A stretch of 64,000 nucleotides of DNA from Metallyticus violacea (lineage: Eukaryota; Arthropoda; Insecta; Mantodea; Metallyticidae). Position numbers and translations under genes: made by a program. The notes below the pieces were generated by a model, which worked only from the letters and a program-made list of their open reading frames with translations, did no database searches and was not told the origin of the DNA. Location: the NCBI GenBank assembly GCA_030762175.1, contig CM060833.1, positions 870,501 to 934,500 of the forward strand, given 5' to 3'. Below are positions 23,367 to 36,000 of this stretch, one piece after another (within the stretch, counting starts at the first letter, position 1; each line of letters starts with the position of its first letter).

Positions 23367-23605
23367 TACCACCACGTGTGGTCGAGGTCGTTTAGCTACA
23401 GACTCGTGGGCGGGAGGTTTGGGATTCCATTCCAGCCAGGACCATCCTCACTGATTGAGTTTTTTTCCAGGTTTTCCTCAGTCCTCATAAATGGCAAATG
23501 CCGGGAAGGTACCCTATACTTGGGCAATTTATCTTTCATCTCATGTTTCACCATTGTCCATTGCCTGTGGTACCTCAAAAATAAAACCTGTCCTTAAACA
23601 TTATT
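23367..23605 (+). mobile_element. tRNA-derived SINE, family B
   Basis: A tRNA-like head with TGGTCGAGGTCG (A-box-like), an altered B-box region (GGTTTGGGATTCCATTCC) and the body TTTTCCTCAGTCCT, ATAAATGGCAAATGC, ATCTCATGTTTCACC and GCCTGTGGTACCT. It matches the copy at 44923-45208 over most of its length. A possible short AAACATT repeat flanks it, but the right one overlaps the element's own tail, so no target duplication is claimed. Confidence 0.8.
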
Positions 23606-24339
23606 AAAAGGGGGGCCGAACATTTGAAGTTTTTCGAAATGTCAATGTTAGATTTGACACGCCATCTCTTTTACGGAAAAGCAATTCAATAACAGACCAA
23701 TTACCCAGCGAGTTGACATTTCTTTGATAAATGTGAGAAGCAGGGCTATAAATCCACTTTCCTCTATGCAATTCATTGGCTTGTTCAAAATCTCTTGGGG
23801 TCGACAGTAATGGCTTTGTCTTCAGACGTGTTGATCCCGACGATGAACCGTAAAAGACACACAGTGTGCCTGCTCGTGATATGCTTGAAGAGATCAACGA
23901 GCTGCAAAGTTTGTGATGACTTATATGATTCCAGTACATGTCCGAGCTCCTGATATTGCACGAGCAGCACAGACATCTTTTGGGAAGAGCAAAGTCTTTT
24001 TCTGCTGTGACCCAGAAGTTGATCTCAGAATATTTAATAACTCTTTTACCTCTCAAGGAATGAATGAGTTGTCTTATGTTTTAAAGCCTTCTTTCCTCAC
24101 TTTTGTTTGAAAATCACTTCCAGAACAGTTAATTGCTTCAGGTGATGATACAGGAGCTTTGAAAGTGAAACATTGTTTGTTCATTTAGATGTTGGAGAGA
24201 ATGCAAATGTCAACCATCAACCGGAGTACAGGTGTTGAATATATGTTTCAATTAGCAAGATCCCAGAATTTCTTGGGAGTGGCCAGTTATATGGGAAACC
24301 AATTTACGTGACAGCTGTCTTAACTATTTCTCCAATATC

Positions 24340-24372
<33 letters not shown>

Positions 24373-26590
24373 TCAATAGTGCTCTTCACTAAGAATTTCA
24401 TATCTCAGGAGAAAGAATTCCTTGCACTTTTTTGTACAAACTGTCAATGATTGCATGTATACGGCATTTAGAAACTATGATTGTTCAGTTTGTTAACATA
24501 TACAGTAAAAATTAGCTAATTCTTTGCTAATAACCAATTAATTCTGTGGATGTCGTATACTCAGAGAATGGATAAAGATAATGTGTGACCTTTATTTTAA
24601 ACATCGTTATTTGTGTTTGGTGTTCGACATATCCAAGTATGTAATGTTGATTTCATATTTAATCATAAAAAATAATAGAATATTCCTGACAGTCTCAAAT
24701 CCAAATAACAATTAAGGACATCTTGTTGATTTCCCTACTTGTAACGAATGTATAGTGTCAAAAGTCCTATCAATTTATAAAAATTTTAATGTTAATAATA
24801 TTAATATAAAACCAATAAGTAAATATCCCTTACTTGTAACGAATATATAGTGTCGAAAGTCATATCAATTTATAATTATTTTAATAATATTAATATAAAA
24901 CCAATAATTATATCTGGTTTAATTTTTAGGTTGGCATAGTTTATTTTCACAGAAATGTGACGGACATATTATTTTAGAGGTTATCTTGTGAATTATGTAC
25001 TATAAAATACTGCAACAATCCAGAAACAGTACTTCATAATATTAACAGGTTGTCCATGTTTACAAAAGTTAAATTCACAGCAATAACAAGGGTTCTTTTC
25101 AATACTAATAGAACATCTCAGGAAAAGTATTAAACATGCTGAAAATGGTACTTAAACATTGAGAAGATTCAGTGCTGTGGGAGCAACGAAGTATAAAATT
25201 GCAAATTTGATGTGAGCGGGAAACTGGCGTACGTAAACAATCGCTAAAGAAATCTTTACCGGCTTCTCAGGATAGCAGTTTGGCAAAAAGAAGAGGCTTG
25301 TCGTGCTATTGGCATACAGGAATTAAACAGGTGAATGAGCTATTTGATAAGATTTGAGAAAGTAACAACGAGCTTGCCGTATATGAATTTTTAAGTACTT
25401 TACAGGACTTCAATTGGAGCCACGGGTATGCTAGAGGAAGCCCTTTGTTAAATATTTATATTAGTTCTGAACACTTTATTCAGAGAAAAAATCAACAAAA
25501 TAAACACAATTTTCTACTTTAACCATCTCCTGTTCCATATTCAGTTAAAGTGATCGATTGAAAATATAACATTTTAGCGGCATTTGCACTGATTGTTAGT
25601 ATACAATTAATGTTGGCAACTGCTGTCATGTCACATTTTAGGTATTATTCAGTTGCCGGTCTGTTATAGTGTTCTATTAATTTATTCTGTATCGTAATTA
25701 AAATATTGTTTTTATGTGGACTGGTATTAGTCGTTAGATAAAATGAAACGTCGTAATTCTAACGCAAACGGGTAAAGTTCGTTGATATGTTTCTAAAAAC
25801 AAAAACACATACAAAGGCATTCAACAATTATTTCTTATTCTTAATTAAATTTATAAATTACGATAGAAAAGGTTACGAAAATCCTTTTACGCAATGTGAC
25901 AGTGTATGCACTAAAGTCCTAGGTTTAAGGCACAAGCAAGGAAGTTCAAACTCAAAATCTACAGATAGTTTTAAGTGATAATAGTGATATCCCCGATTGT
26001 TCATAAAATATTTTTATTGTTTTATTGCTAGCCACTATTTTCCCTGTTCCATGCCTCCACGATCGCCACAGTCAAAATAAGTGGGGTACATGAGATTTTA
26101 TAATTAATTCTTTGACACCGTGCATGAACCTCTCAAAACTTAGTTGTTAACTTTTGCAATAATGGCGTCATTTATTTGTTTTACCAGTAATATTTCAACT
26201 TACAATCACAAATCGCAATTCCTAAACGGTACAGATTTTCTACAATTGAAGGAGAAAGTGTATCTTTTCATAAAAGACCACGTAATTAAGTTTGTTTTAA
26301 ATGCCGTTTTCTCAAAAACATTTTCTTATAGGTTACACAATTGATTTAACATTTGTTTTTAATTTCCTATAGAATTTCAATATTCCGGTCTTTCGTTTGA
26401 ACCGATTCCACAATGTCTGTTCACTTGTTACTTCGTGTGACCATGTAAACAAAACTACAGGCCACTAAATTGACATATTTATTACATAGACTTACCGTGC
26501 GATCAGCTTTGTTTTTCCCCGGAGTGTTTTACCTATGGAGGAACGCATCGCTCATTAAGCGGTTGGGTCGACCAGCCAGGTCTCAGTGAT
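23606..26590. other. intergenic, no gene recognised
   Basis: The longest frame is on the minus strand at 23604-24056 (150 codons). It has several cysteines but no family resemblance I recognise. An A-run of about 28 bp lies at 24343-24370 and a two-unit direct repeat is listed separately. The rest is AT-rich without recognisable elements. Confidence 0.45.
24735..24915. repeat. two-unit direct repeat, about 95 bp
   Basis: CTTGTAACGAATGTATAGTG with AAAAGTCCTATCAATTTATAA recurs, slightly changed, about 95 bp downstream. Both copies run into TAATATTAATATAAAACCAA. This is a simple tandem duplication of AT-rich sequence. Confidence 0.8.
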
Positions 26591-26998
26591 TAACGGGAGG
26601 GTAAAATAATAAAACTGACCAAATATACAACAATATACAAACCAATATAAAAAGCTCATTACTTATTGAATTATCAAATGACGTGTTGAAACTAACGGGA
26701 GGGTAAAACAATAAAACTGACTAACTATACAACAATATACAAACCAATATAAAAAGCTCATTACTTAATAAATTATCAAATGACGTGTTGAAACTAACGG
26801 GAGGGTAAAACAATAAAACTGACTAACTATACAACAATATACAAACCAATATAAAAAGCTCATTACTTAATAAATTATCAAATGACGTGTTGAAACTAAC
26901 GGGAGGGTAAAACAATAAAACTGACCAACTATACAACAATATACAAGCCAATATAAAAAGCTCATTACTTATTGAATTATCAAATGACGTGTTGAAAC
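26591..26998. repeat. minisatellite: four copies of a 102-bp unit
   Basis: Units start at TAACGGGAGGGTAAAA at 26591, 26693, 26795 and 26897, an exact 102-bp spacing, with only a few substitutions between units. The array ends at GTTGAAAC next to the coding end of a mariner-like transposase. Because 102 is a multiple of three, reading frames run through it without meaning. Confidence 0.95.
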
Positions 26999-26999
26999 T

Positions 27000-27265
27000 A
27001 CCGGCCTTCTTTCTCCACACATTTTCGGCATTTTAGGATAGAATTTGTCACTCGCTTTAGTTTATTTTCAGGTATGTGGACAATTTCCTGTCTTTGAGTT
27101 CTTGTACGATGTGCGGGTTCGTCTTGTACATGGCATTTTTAATTTACCCCAGAGGTGATAATCTCCGGCTGTTAAATCGGGGGACCGAGGAGACCACAAA
27201 ACCCTACTATCCCTACTGTCTTGTGGAAACACATTGTGAATTGCTCTCATAGAATTATTTGCAGC
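27000..27265 (-). mobile_element. mariner-like transposase, C-terminal fragment
   Basis: The minus strand reads PRSPDLTAGDYHLWGKLK (the third catalytic Asp/Glu region of this family), then in another frame IVQELKD, KLKRVTNSILKC and CVEKEG at the C-terminus. Only the last third of the protein remains, and it abuts the minisatellite where a 3' untranslated region would begin. It belongs to the same broad family as 18040-20340. Confidence 0.75.
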
Positions 27266-28379
27266 ATGAGTAGTGGCACAATGCTGTTGGCACTCTCTGA
27301 TTTCACCACTGAGTTAACACATAAAGACATGTACGAGTATACTGTCGAAACGAACAATACACGACTGCCTCAGTCAGCATGGTCATTGTAACCACTACCC
27401 CCTACTAGGCGCGGCAAAGGGGGAGGGGGGTCACTCATAGAAAAATCCCGGGGAAAGCATCAATGAGCACACTGTAAAATAAATTTTCAAAGACTTGTTA
27501 TTAGAGCGCGCTTTTCAATTTCTGAAAGTGACTGGTGTGGCAATGTTTCTTTCATAGGCCTCCTAGTGAACTATTTCTACCAAATTAGGAACGTTTCGGA
27601 AGATACGTATTTTACATTTATCAAAATGTTATAGTTTGCCCCCAAACTGAGTACATGAATCAAGAACTATGTTTTATTTAGTTTTTATACAACGTCATCC
27701 CCTTATTTCATATCTTCTAAATGATAATAGAACGTTTTTACTGACAATAAATAAACCACAAAGTTGTTGAAGTTTTATATTGAGGGTATGTCCATTTTCA
27801 TTCACCATGTGTTATACATATCTCAGGGTTCCTGCGATCAATAACGACTCTCAGCTGTTGAGACATTCCCGACCTGCCTATTACTGAGGCAGGGTCAAAC
27901 CACCCAAGACGGCTGCTTTTTCCGATAAGCTGTTCTCAGGAAGAGAATTATCCACTTGAGGGTATTTCTATATTGATATTTACCAGCATTTGCCTCCGCA
28001 GTTTCTAACGGGCAAAGGATGATGATCCTGGCGTAATGAAGTGTCATTGATACTACTACTGGAATAAACCCGTTCTAGATGTATCTTGGCTGGTAGCCTC
28101 GGCAAATCATCAACGATATTTGATAATGTCACAAGTCTCAGACTCTGGCTTTCTTTTGAGTTACATTGTCACAACATAAAATTATAATTAAAGTCACAAT
28201 AGACACGTTCTTTCTCATCTTGCAAGAGATTTCTAATGTACACCCCACATGGTCATTAAAATGAAACAATGCTTCATCGGTGAAGAATGTGACACATAGA
28301 TCAAGTACACTAACCTTACGAGGGACATTCGAAAAGTTTTGCAAGTATCGCCTTGAAGTTCAAGCTAAGAACAGTATTC
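27266..28379. other. intergenic, no gene recognised
   Basis: A G/A-rich patch lies near 27410-27435; otherwise AT-rich sequence with no motif. The minus-strand frame at 28138-28344 contains FFTDEALFHFNDHVGC, which resembles the first catalytic Asp region of a Tc1/mariner transposase (FTDEA-FH), so an unlisted fragment may lie at about 28200-28320. Confidence 0.4.
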
Positions 28380-29340
28380 GAAAATAAAACATCCTCACAA
28401 TCCTTCAAAGTACTCTCCATCTCTCTCCTCACCAGTTGTAGACGGTGCAGTCACTTGTCAAAAGCACTACGGTACTCGAATTGAGATATTGTCAACAGAG
28501 CTGAATACTTGAGCATGGTCCTGCGCTCTTTTAAAAAGTTTTCCAGCAATGCAAAATTTCACTCGAGGAAACAAACAGAAGTCGCACGGTGCAAGGTCAG
28601 AGCTGGATGTTCAAGCAACTGGACTTAGGCAATTTTCAGTTTCCTCAAATTTTCAGCTGTTCTGTGAGGAGATGCATTATCGTGCAAAAGCAACAGCCTT
28701 CAAGTTCCTGTTTTTGAACGCCGCCGCCTCAGCTCTTCAAATAAAGGATCCAAAATATAAGTGCCTTACCATTCTCAATCAACTATTAACGGTTCTCATA
28801 GTTGAAGAAAACAATGAACATTCGCATTCGAGCACGAACATCTTGTGAACACAGCTAGTCCTCATTTACCCACACGCAGCTCTGAGCTTTATTTGTAGTG
28901 TTATAGTAATGAAACCGACTTTCATCACCAGTGCGTATATCTCTCAAAAGTTTGGAACCATTTGGTGGAAATAAGCTCAGCAGTTTCCTTGCACATTCCT
29001 TTCTTTTCTTCTTTTCATTCCTTAGGGAATGTGAAACTCATTTTCGTAGCTGTGAATGCTGCCAACACTGATATCCATTTCCATACTAGTATTTCAACTG
29101 TAACATGTCCATTTTCCTCCACCACTCTTTGAATTGTTCTCTCGTTCACAGCTTCGCGAGGGTTCTCTTTCAAAGTCTCTCGGCCTTCTTCAAATAATCG
29201 AATTTAGTTGCAATGGTATGACATGAACACACTTGATCATCATGTACAGCTACCAAGTCCTCGCTCTTTCATCTAGCTTATAACGTGTGAAAATGTAGAA
29301 TTTAAAGTTTTCTTTAGAAATATTCATGATTTTTCACCAG
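28380..29340 (-). mobile_element. mariner element, degenerate
   Basis: Minus-strand broken frames give RTGDESRFHYYNTTNKAQS (first catalytic Asp region with the HYY-K-QS context, near 28900) and HDNASPHRTAENLRKLK (second Asp region, near 28670), then LLEHPALTLHRATSV in place of the usual HP-YSPDLAPSDF. Position and spacing fit a mariner transposase of about 350 residues. Termini were not identified. Confidence 0.7.
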
Positions 29341-29539
29341 GGTGTCTTAGGACTGAACTCTACAGGCTGTACGACAGTGCTTATGCAATTTTAAACTTGT
29401 ATGTATCCATTTTTGATAGCTGAAGGCCTATTCTTGCTAGCTGCGCTAGTTACATTTTGGTAGACTTTATTTTCCTACAAAACTTTTTTGTTCCTCGAAA
29501 CTCCCGCAAAATTCAATTAAAGACATTTAGCAGGTTCTA

Positions 29540-29792
29540 TATGGGTTTAATTTTTACAGTTTTGTAGATTTCCAAGTTGTAGTTTGTGAAATTTGTGTTT
29601 GCTGTGCAAGCATCGGAGAGGTTTTTGAAAACTACATGCCAATCTATCTCCAATTTCGTCAAGTTTGTCCTCAGTAAGCACACTCCGTTCAATCCATCGC
29701 TTCTTATCAAGCGTTAGTCTTTTCGCACAAATGTCATATGTATCGTACATAAACATTCTTTTTTGTAGTACCTGTCGTGAATAATAACACAA
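29540..29792 (-). mobile_element. mariner-like transposase, DNA-binding domain fragment
   Basis: The minus strand reads VLTEDKLDEIGDRLACSFQK and then a diverged L-KLQLGNLQNC. This is the second helix-turn-helix block of the same family seen at 51340-51400 ([30 protein letters not shown]). It lies just 90 bp upstream of the repeated nucleoredoxin acceptor. Confidence 0.65.
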
Positions 29793-29880
29793 ATTAGAAC
29801 ACCGGACGAGCTCTGAGTGAACACGGTAGAAACAAAGTCAGAAGTGAGAGACATCACGTGCCTCGGGCGTTCATAGTACA

Positions 29881-30117
29881 GCGCCGGACAAGCTCTCGTA
29901 CAAGGCTCTGTATGTAACACGCTAATGTGTTCACTGTTGCAGGTGCGACTAGGGCTATAGCGCCGGACAAGCTCTCGTACAAGGCTCTGTATGTAACACG
30001 CTGATGTGTTCACTGTTCCAGGTGCGACTAGAGCTATAGCGCCGGACAAGCTCTCGTACAAGGCTCTGTATGTAACACGCTGATGTGTTGACTGTTGCAG
30101 GTGCGACTAGGGCGGCG
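29881..30117 (+). repeat. three tandem 79-bp units, each with a 3' splice signal
   Basis: Units start at 29881, 29960 and 30039 (GCGCCGGACAAGCTCTCGTA). Each carries a branch-point-like CTAAT or CTGAT, a TGTT-ACTGTT-CAG acceptor, and the first bases of the nucleoredoxin exon (GTGCGACTAG). Possible exon starts are therefore 29943, 30022 and 30101. Only the third continues into open coding sequence. In the first two, the same phase reads into CTATAG and stops after five codons. A partial match (CCGGACGAGCTCT) near 29795 may be an older unit. Confidence 0.92.
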
Positions 30118-30379
30118 GTACAAGGCACAACTGGGTGCTCCGACGTTAGTGCTGCTAGAGGGTGCTACGGGGCGCCTCATCACCAATACCGCCTGTGAGA
30201 GGTTGAAGGATGACCTCGCCGGTTCCCATTTTCCCTGGACACCGCGCGCCCTCGGAGACGTCCTGAAAGAGGTCGGACCTTTGGTTCCTGGGGGCAAGAG
30301 GCTCTCCAACAATGGGAACACAACTCGTTACTCCGAGCTCGACAAACTAGTCAAGGGTATCTACTTCTCTGCGCACTGG
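30101..30379 (+). CDS. NXN: NXN exon a: first TryX-like domain to FSAHW
   Basis: 93 codons, phase 0 at the end. It begins [10 protein letters not shown] after the third of three tandem acceptors and ends at the Trp of WCPPC, with donor GTGAGT at 30380. It contains [13 protein letters not shown] and GIYFSAHW. The start is set by the acceptor that keeps an open frame. Confidence 0.93.
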
Positions 30380-33046
30380 GTGAGTCACTGCCATTAGCTA
30401 GGAACATAAGACGGGATATGCAAAGGAAACAATGTTCACTTGCTCTTCCTAGAAATACATCCCATTGTTGTGTGTTGCTCATTGCAGTGCCCTCCCTGCA
30501 AGGCGTTCACACCGCAACTGGTGGACACTTACAACAAACTGAAGGCGAGAGGTCACGGATTCGAAGTTATTTTCGTCAGTTCTGACAGGTAAGACTTTCC
30601 ATACAAATTACACCGCATTTCTAGACATGATTAAGTTAATATCTTTATAGGATGTCTATTATACCTACCAGAACTGCTATACAAGTATTGCCCACTTGCC
30701 CGGCCTTTTCGTATGCAGCGAACCGCCATAAGTTGCGGGTAAGTGTCGACAATGCAACTGAAAGCAAACTCTCTCCTCAATAATGTGTGAAATAATGGTA
30801 TACTATAAATGAGTTCCATATGCTATTTTTGTATACCAGGATTATAAGCGGATATTAATAAAACAAAATTGATATTTATTAGCGATTTACTAATGAGTTA
30901 CTCTGAAGTTAATTATATTTATGAAGTCATTCTATCGGTGGGGATTATTTAGTCCTTTGTCTATGGGAAGATGTTATTACTGCATAACCCGAAAATACTT
31001 TATTGTCACTAAACCCGAGAAAATCTTGTCTGAAGGAATACGACACGTTCATTAATTAGACGAACAGTAAGAATATTAAGGGTATTTCAGAATAGGTTGG
31101 TACTATAAACATTATTACTTTTTTGTTAATTCGGTAATTACATATTCTGTAATGAAGATAAATGATTGATTCTTCATTTTCTTAACTGCATGTAATGCCT
31201 CATCCGAACTTTTTTTCTACATCCAGGAGTTTCTGTATTCTGTGACTATTATTCAAAGATATGGTGTCTATTCAATAAGCTGTAATCTGCGACATGTCTC
31301 AAAAGTTTTAATTCTACTGCTTATAACCTAAATATATTTTTCTTTGTCTAGTCATGTTGGTATGACCATTTCTTTAAAATATATCGTTATCATTTTTTCA
31401 CAGTTCTTATCATATTTCCATTTTGATATTAATGTCTATTTTTGCAAAGCATAATATGTAACATTTCCACATTTAAAACGTGAACTTTATTCAATAATCG
31501 TATTTTTACCATTTGGACATTACTGTTTTACTCGTACTTTTATTTTAGATTTTATACTTGAAATTATAAGATCATAATACTTGAAATTTTCGTTACCTTC
31601 TACAGTTCATATGTTCATCATGTGAAGTTTTCTCCTCGTGTCAAGATTTAGAATGTCTAAATGTCTTACAGCTTCAATTTATACATTAAATAAAATAGAC
31701 GTCAGCCTGCTATTTCTCGTTTAAGTGATGTGCCAGTTATACGAATAGGTTGGGAAAAATTAAAAGTAGAATATAAATAAAGCACATATATTTAGCAATA
31801 AAAGAATTTATTTCAAAATACTACAAAAACGTACTGAATTAATGCCAATTTGTCATCACATACTCAATTATTTTTTTTAAAAAAGTATAACGTTGAGAAA
31901 TTGATCTCTGGAGACCGGAGGGTTCAGGGATTAAACAAGTAGAAAAAGGAAGCAAAAAGGCATTTTTACTAGCAACTAAAAAATAATTTAAATACAATTT
32001 TCGATAAATTAGCAAAAATAAATTGTTTTAAAATACTCAGGTCTACAGTCATTTTGAAGACCGCTGTTTTTAAAAAGTAAGTCCATTTAGCTGTAACCCA
32101 TTCCGTATCTTTGGAACTTTATATTCTCAGTTTGTAATTATGAGTATGTTATAAATTAATATTAAACCTAATACCAACGTTATCTAGTGGAATAAGTGTG
32201 CTTAAAAGAACTAACTGACTGTTCTCAGACAGTTGGCAGCAAATCCCATGCTGCTTACGCCATCTTGTAATTATAAATTCAGTTGCTAGAATGATTAAAT
32301 AGTGGTTGAAAGGAATAACTTTGCCTATTCATTATCTTTACCGTATATAATAAAGTTGAGAATAACGGAAAGGAGCTGTTGCTTAAATAATAATAATTTT
32401 GTGTTATATTTGCAGTTGAATACATTTCTATTTGCTTAGATATTTTCTAACGGTCACCATTTTGCATAAATTAGGCTCTAGCAACCATTACTGCGTTGAA
32501 CGCATTCCTCCAATCGCCTGCACGTTCAAGTGGATTTCTACAACGGCTTGTCGTATCTGTACCTTGTATCTCTTCAGATAGTCAAAAGCGGGACCCTCAT
32601 TTATGTAAACAAGTGTGTTGCGGAAACAGAAAGGTACATACTGCTGTAGCACACTTACATGAATTATTAGGGTAGGGTGAGACACTGCAAAATCTAATTT
32701 ATGTTACATATACCATGTAACGTAAGTGAAACGTTCCTGTTCAGAAAATCTGTTGTACAAAGTTCAATTCTCAAATTCTTTTCACTCTTGAAATACATTT
32801 TTGATATTTCATTAAACTATTTTACCGTCCTATTCTATATATAAAGAAGTTACCAATCTCTTGCACACACTTTGGTCCCAGGTAAACTAAACTGTGATTA
32901 AGAACACTGATCATAGTAAATGGCATTTACTATTAAAGAAAATATTTATATAACTCCATAATAATGCAATATAATTAAAAGCAGCAAAATACTACAGAAT
33001 GTTTCAGAAATACCTTTACAAACTTTGGTGACAGGTTCCTCACACC

Positions 33047-33080
<34 letters not shown>

Positions 33081-36000
33081 TCTATATAAACTTATGTCCG
33101 GAAAGTTTTAGTTTTTTGAGTTATTGATCAAAGTTTACTTAAATGCGTTTCAAGGTACAATCTAACAACTTCTTAAGTTCATAACCGAAAATAAAATGAA
33201 TTTTGTTAAGCAATCGAATAATGTTGTCGAAGTCTGCTGATGCGCTCACTGTATCCTAGATAACCAGGCGTTGCCAAGGAGACTTGTTTACATTTGTCAT
33301 TTGGGTACATTCGTAGTTAATCTGTTTCTCGCGTTTCACTTTTGCTGTTTAACCATGGCAGGATATCCATTTTGTGCCCTTGCAAATAAGAATAACTATG
33401 TGATTTATGCATGATGGGGCTCCAGCACCGTATAGTTGCATTGTTCGAGATGCACTGGCTGATATCTACCATGACAGATGGATAGGTAGAGGAAAACCAG
33501 TTCCATGGCCTGCACGTTCCCTCGACCTCAATCCTTTGGACTTTTATCTTTGGGGCACCTAAAACAATTGGTTTATGCAGCAGACATTCTTAATGCATAC
33601 ACACTTCATCAACGGCCATGGAAGCCTGCGAAACCACTCGTATGGGATTATTTGAAAGGATGCGATAGTCCGTGATCCGACGAGTGCCTGCGTGTGTGGA
33701 AGCAAGAGGTTTGAATATTTATTTTGAGTTTCTCAGTTGACACTGTGTTCTGTTTCTTATTTAGTAAAATTTCATTATTAACTCAAAAACTATGGATTTT
33801 CGGACATATGTTTATACGCACTTCTTTTTTCTTGTTTTGGTAATAACTCAAAAACTAAGGATTTCCAAACATATGTTTATACTGGTTTGTTTTCTGTTTT
33901 AGTGTGAGGAACCCGCCACCAAAGTATTTCTGAAACATTCTGTATATGGTCTGCATTCTGGTCCTTCTATGAAGCTTCTGGTTATACAAAATTCCAGATG
34001 GCAGACATAATCACACACGGTGGTCTTCACAGTAAGAAAAACTCTCTGACAGTGACATAGGAAATCACTACTGCGCTTGTGCAAGACAAACTGAGCCTTC
34101 AACCGCATTATTGTTTATGTCACAAACAGCGCACTAGTTCAAACAAGTAAACATTTCAATTCATCAATAAAAATTAATACATAAAAGACCCATAGGCCCT
34201 CTTTATACATTTATACACGCTTCGCCCCTGTTGCCCAGTACCGAAAATTCTGCTTAATTAAATCTCAATTTATTTGAAAATGAACCTTATCAGGCATATC
34301 GAGGTTATTCAGGATGTAAAGCATCCAAGGGAGTTCGTGTAGGACGGAAAGGTATGATGCTCCGCAGAACGCTGAGGACTTTGAGTGAGTGAGGGGTCCG
34401 CTGTGTCCTGGGGTTTTGATACATGGTAACGGAATTGTTTCATCCATTGCAAGATTAGCCCTTAATGTCAACGAAACATTCATTGCATATTATTTTTTAA
34501 ATAACGAAAGTGCGATGTTCTGCAGTCCTCCCCCAAGTGCAGAAAGCACTCTCATACTACTGTCAGACAATTACAATTATGTGCTGTTTACTTACAGTAT
34601 CAAAGGCCTTAATGTAAAACAAAAATAAGACAAAGATGTTTGTCTAATCTAAAACCACGTAGTTCTTCAAGTAGTTTTCCTAAAGTCGGCAAGAGAGCAT
34701 GAATACTTTGACTAAACTTGATAATCCTTTTATAAATTGTGTATATGAAACATTTGCAATTAATGAACATTCCAACAGATGATACTTATCTTGCAGCAAA
34801 TGTGTGCGAGTGGTTAACCGACAGTGTTATCTTATGCAAATTAATTTTCTTCTGATTTTGTATTGACTACTCGGACATCAAAGCTCTTTCTATGTGTATA
34901 TTTAACCGAGGTTTTATTAAATTATAGATGCAGGATAGAGCAGTCTTCATACAAAATATAATTGATCATTAACCGTCTCTATGCTGAAAGACTATTAAGT
35001 TAAACAAATAACTGAAATGATTCGGAATATTAATATTATGTGAAGGTTACTGATAAGCTCTTTATTAAATGTTATTTCTTCTTAAAAGTTTGATTTTAAA
35101 TTAATTTTTTTCATTATCTCACAGTTATTTGAAAACAGTTTTACAATTATGTTGATTATTTACTTATATAGAATAAAATAACACTTTTCAGATTACTGGT
35201 ATCTTTAACAGGAAGCGATAAAATAAATCCAAAATGAAACTTCCACTCGCTTGGTTTCTCCAGTAAACGGTGTGAGGGTGCCCTAAGAAGTGTACTATAT
35301 ATAACGTGATTCCTGGTTTCGGGGGCCATAGAACGGTTATCATGACAGACATAGCGGAAAATTTTGATCAGTAGATAGAGTACCTATCTAAGTTCCATAC
35401 ATACCTTACAGGTGTTCCTTGGTGACGCGGCAGACATCAATCCTGTAACCACACACGTCCGATACCAGCGACCAGCGACCAGCACAGAAACATTTTGGAA
35501 GCCATAAGATTGATTAAAGAAGAAAAAGATTCCATTTATAAAGCGTCTAAAAGCCAAGGAATTCCGTGGTCGACTTTAAAGGATTATTTAAGCAAGGAGA
35601 ATGACGGTCACACCCTCAGTTTGCCAAAACTTGGACGTCCTTTTGCCTTACCTGTGGAAGCAGAACAAAAATGAAAGAATGAACTGGAGCAAAATGATAC
35701 AGTGTTCATTCTGTCTGGCAACATATCATGAAAAGTGTCAAAATCAAAGGATTGAAGATGATGATGTGATAGCTGCTGTAATAAAGAGTCTGATTAGTGA
35801 ATACTTTGTCCTTGTTTTTACTTGTTCTTTTTCTGCAATAAACAAATTGTCACAAAATTACCTAACCCCTATCACGAAATTACCTGCACATTCACAAAAT
35901 TACCTATGTTTCTTGTATTTTTTATTAGAGGTTGTGCACGGATAAAAGGGGGGCTTAACATTCAGCAAATAGTCTATGCTGTATTATAGAAGGTCAGTAA

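Noticed and set aside
23604..24056. 150-codon minus-strand frame as a host gene or the missing first nucleoredoxin exon
   Set aside because: It is on the wrong strand for nucleoredoxin, has no family motif, and has no convincing splice context.
26591..26998. CRISPR-like array
   Set aside because: The whole 102-bp unit is repeated with no variable spacers, in a eukaryotic context; it is a minisatellite.
26823..27020. 65-codon minus-strand frame with an internal repeat
   Set aside because: An artefact of a 102-bp satellite whose unit length is a multiple of three.
30034..30321. Minus-strand frame of 95 codons across the nucleoredoxin exon
   Set aside because: It is the antisense of a conserved exon with splice sites and of the tandem acceptor array; its protein has no family resemblance.
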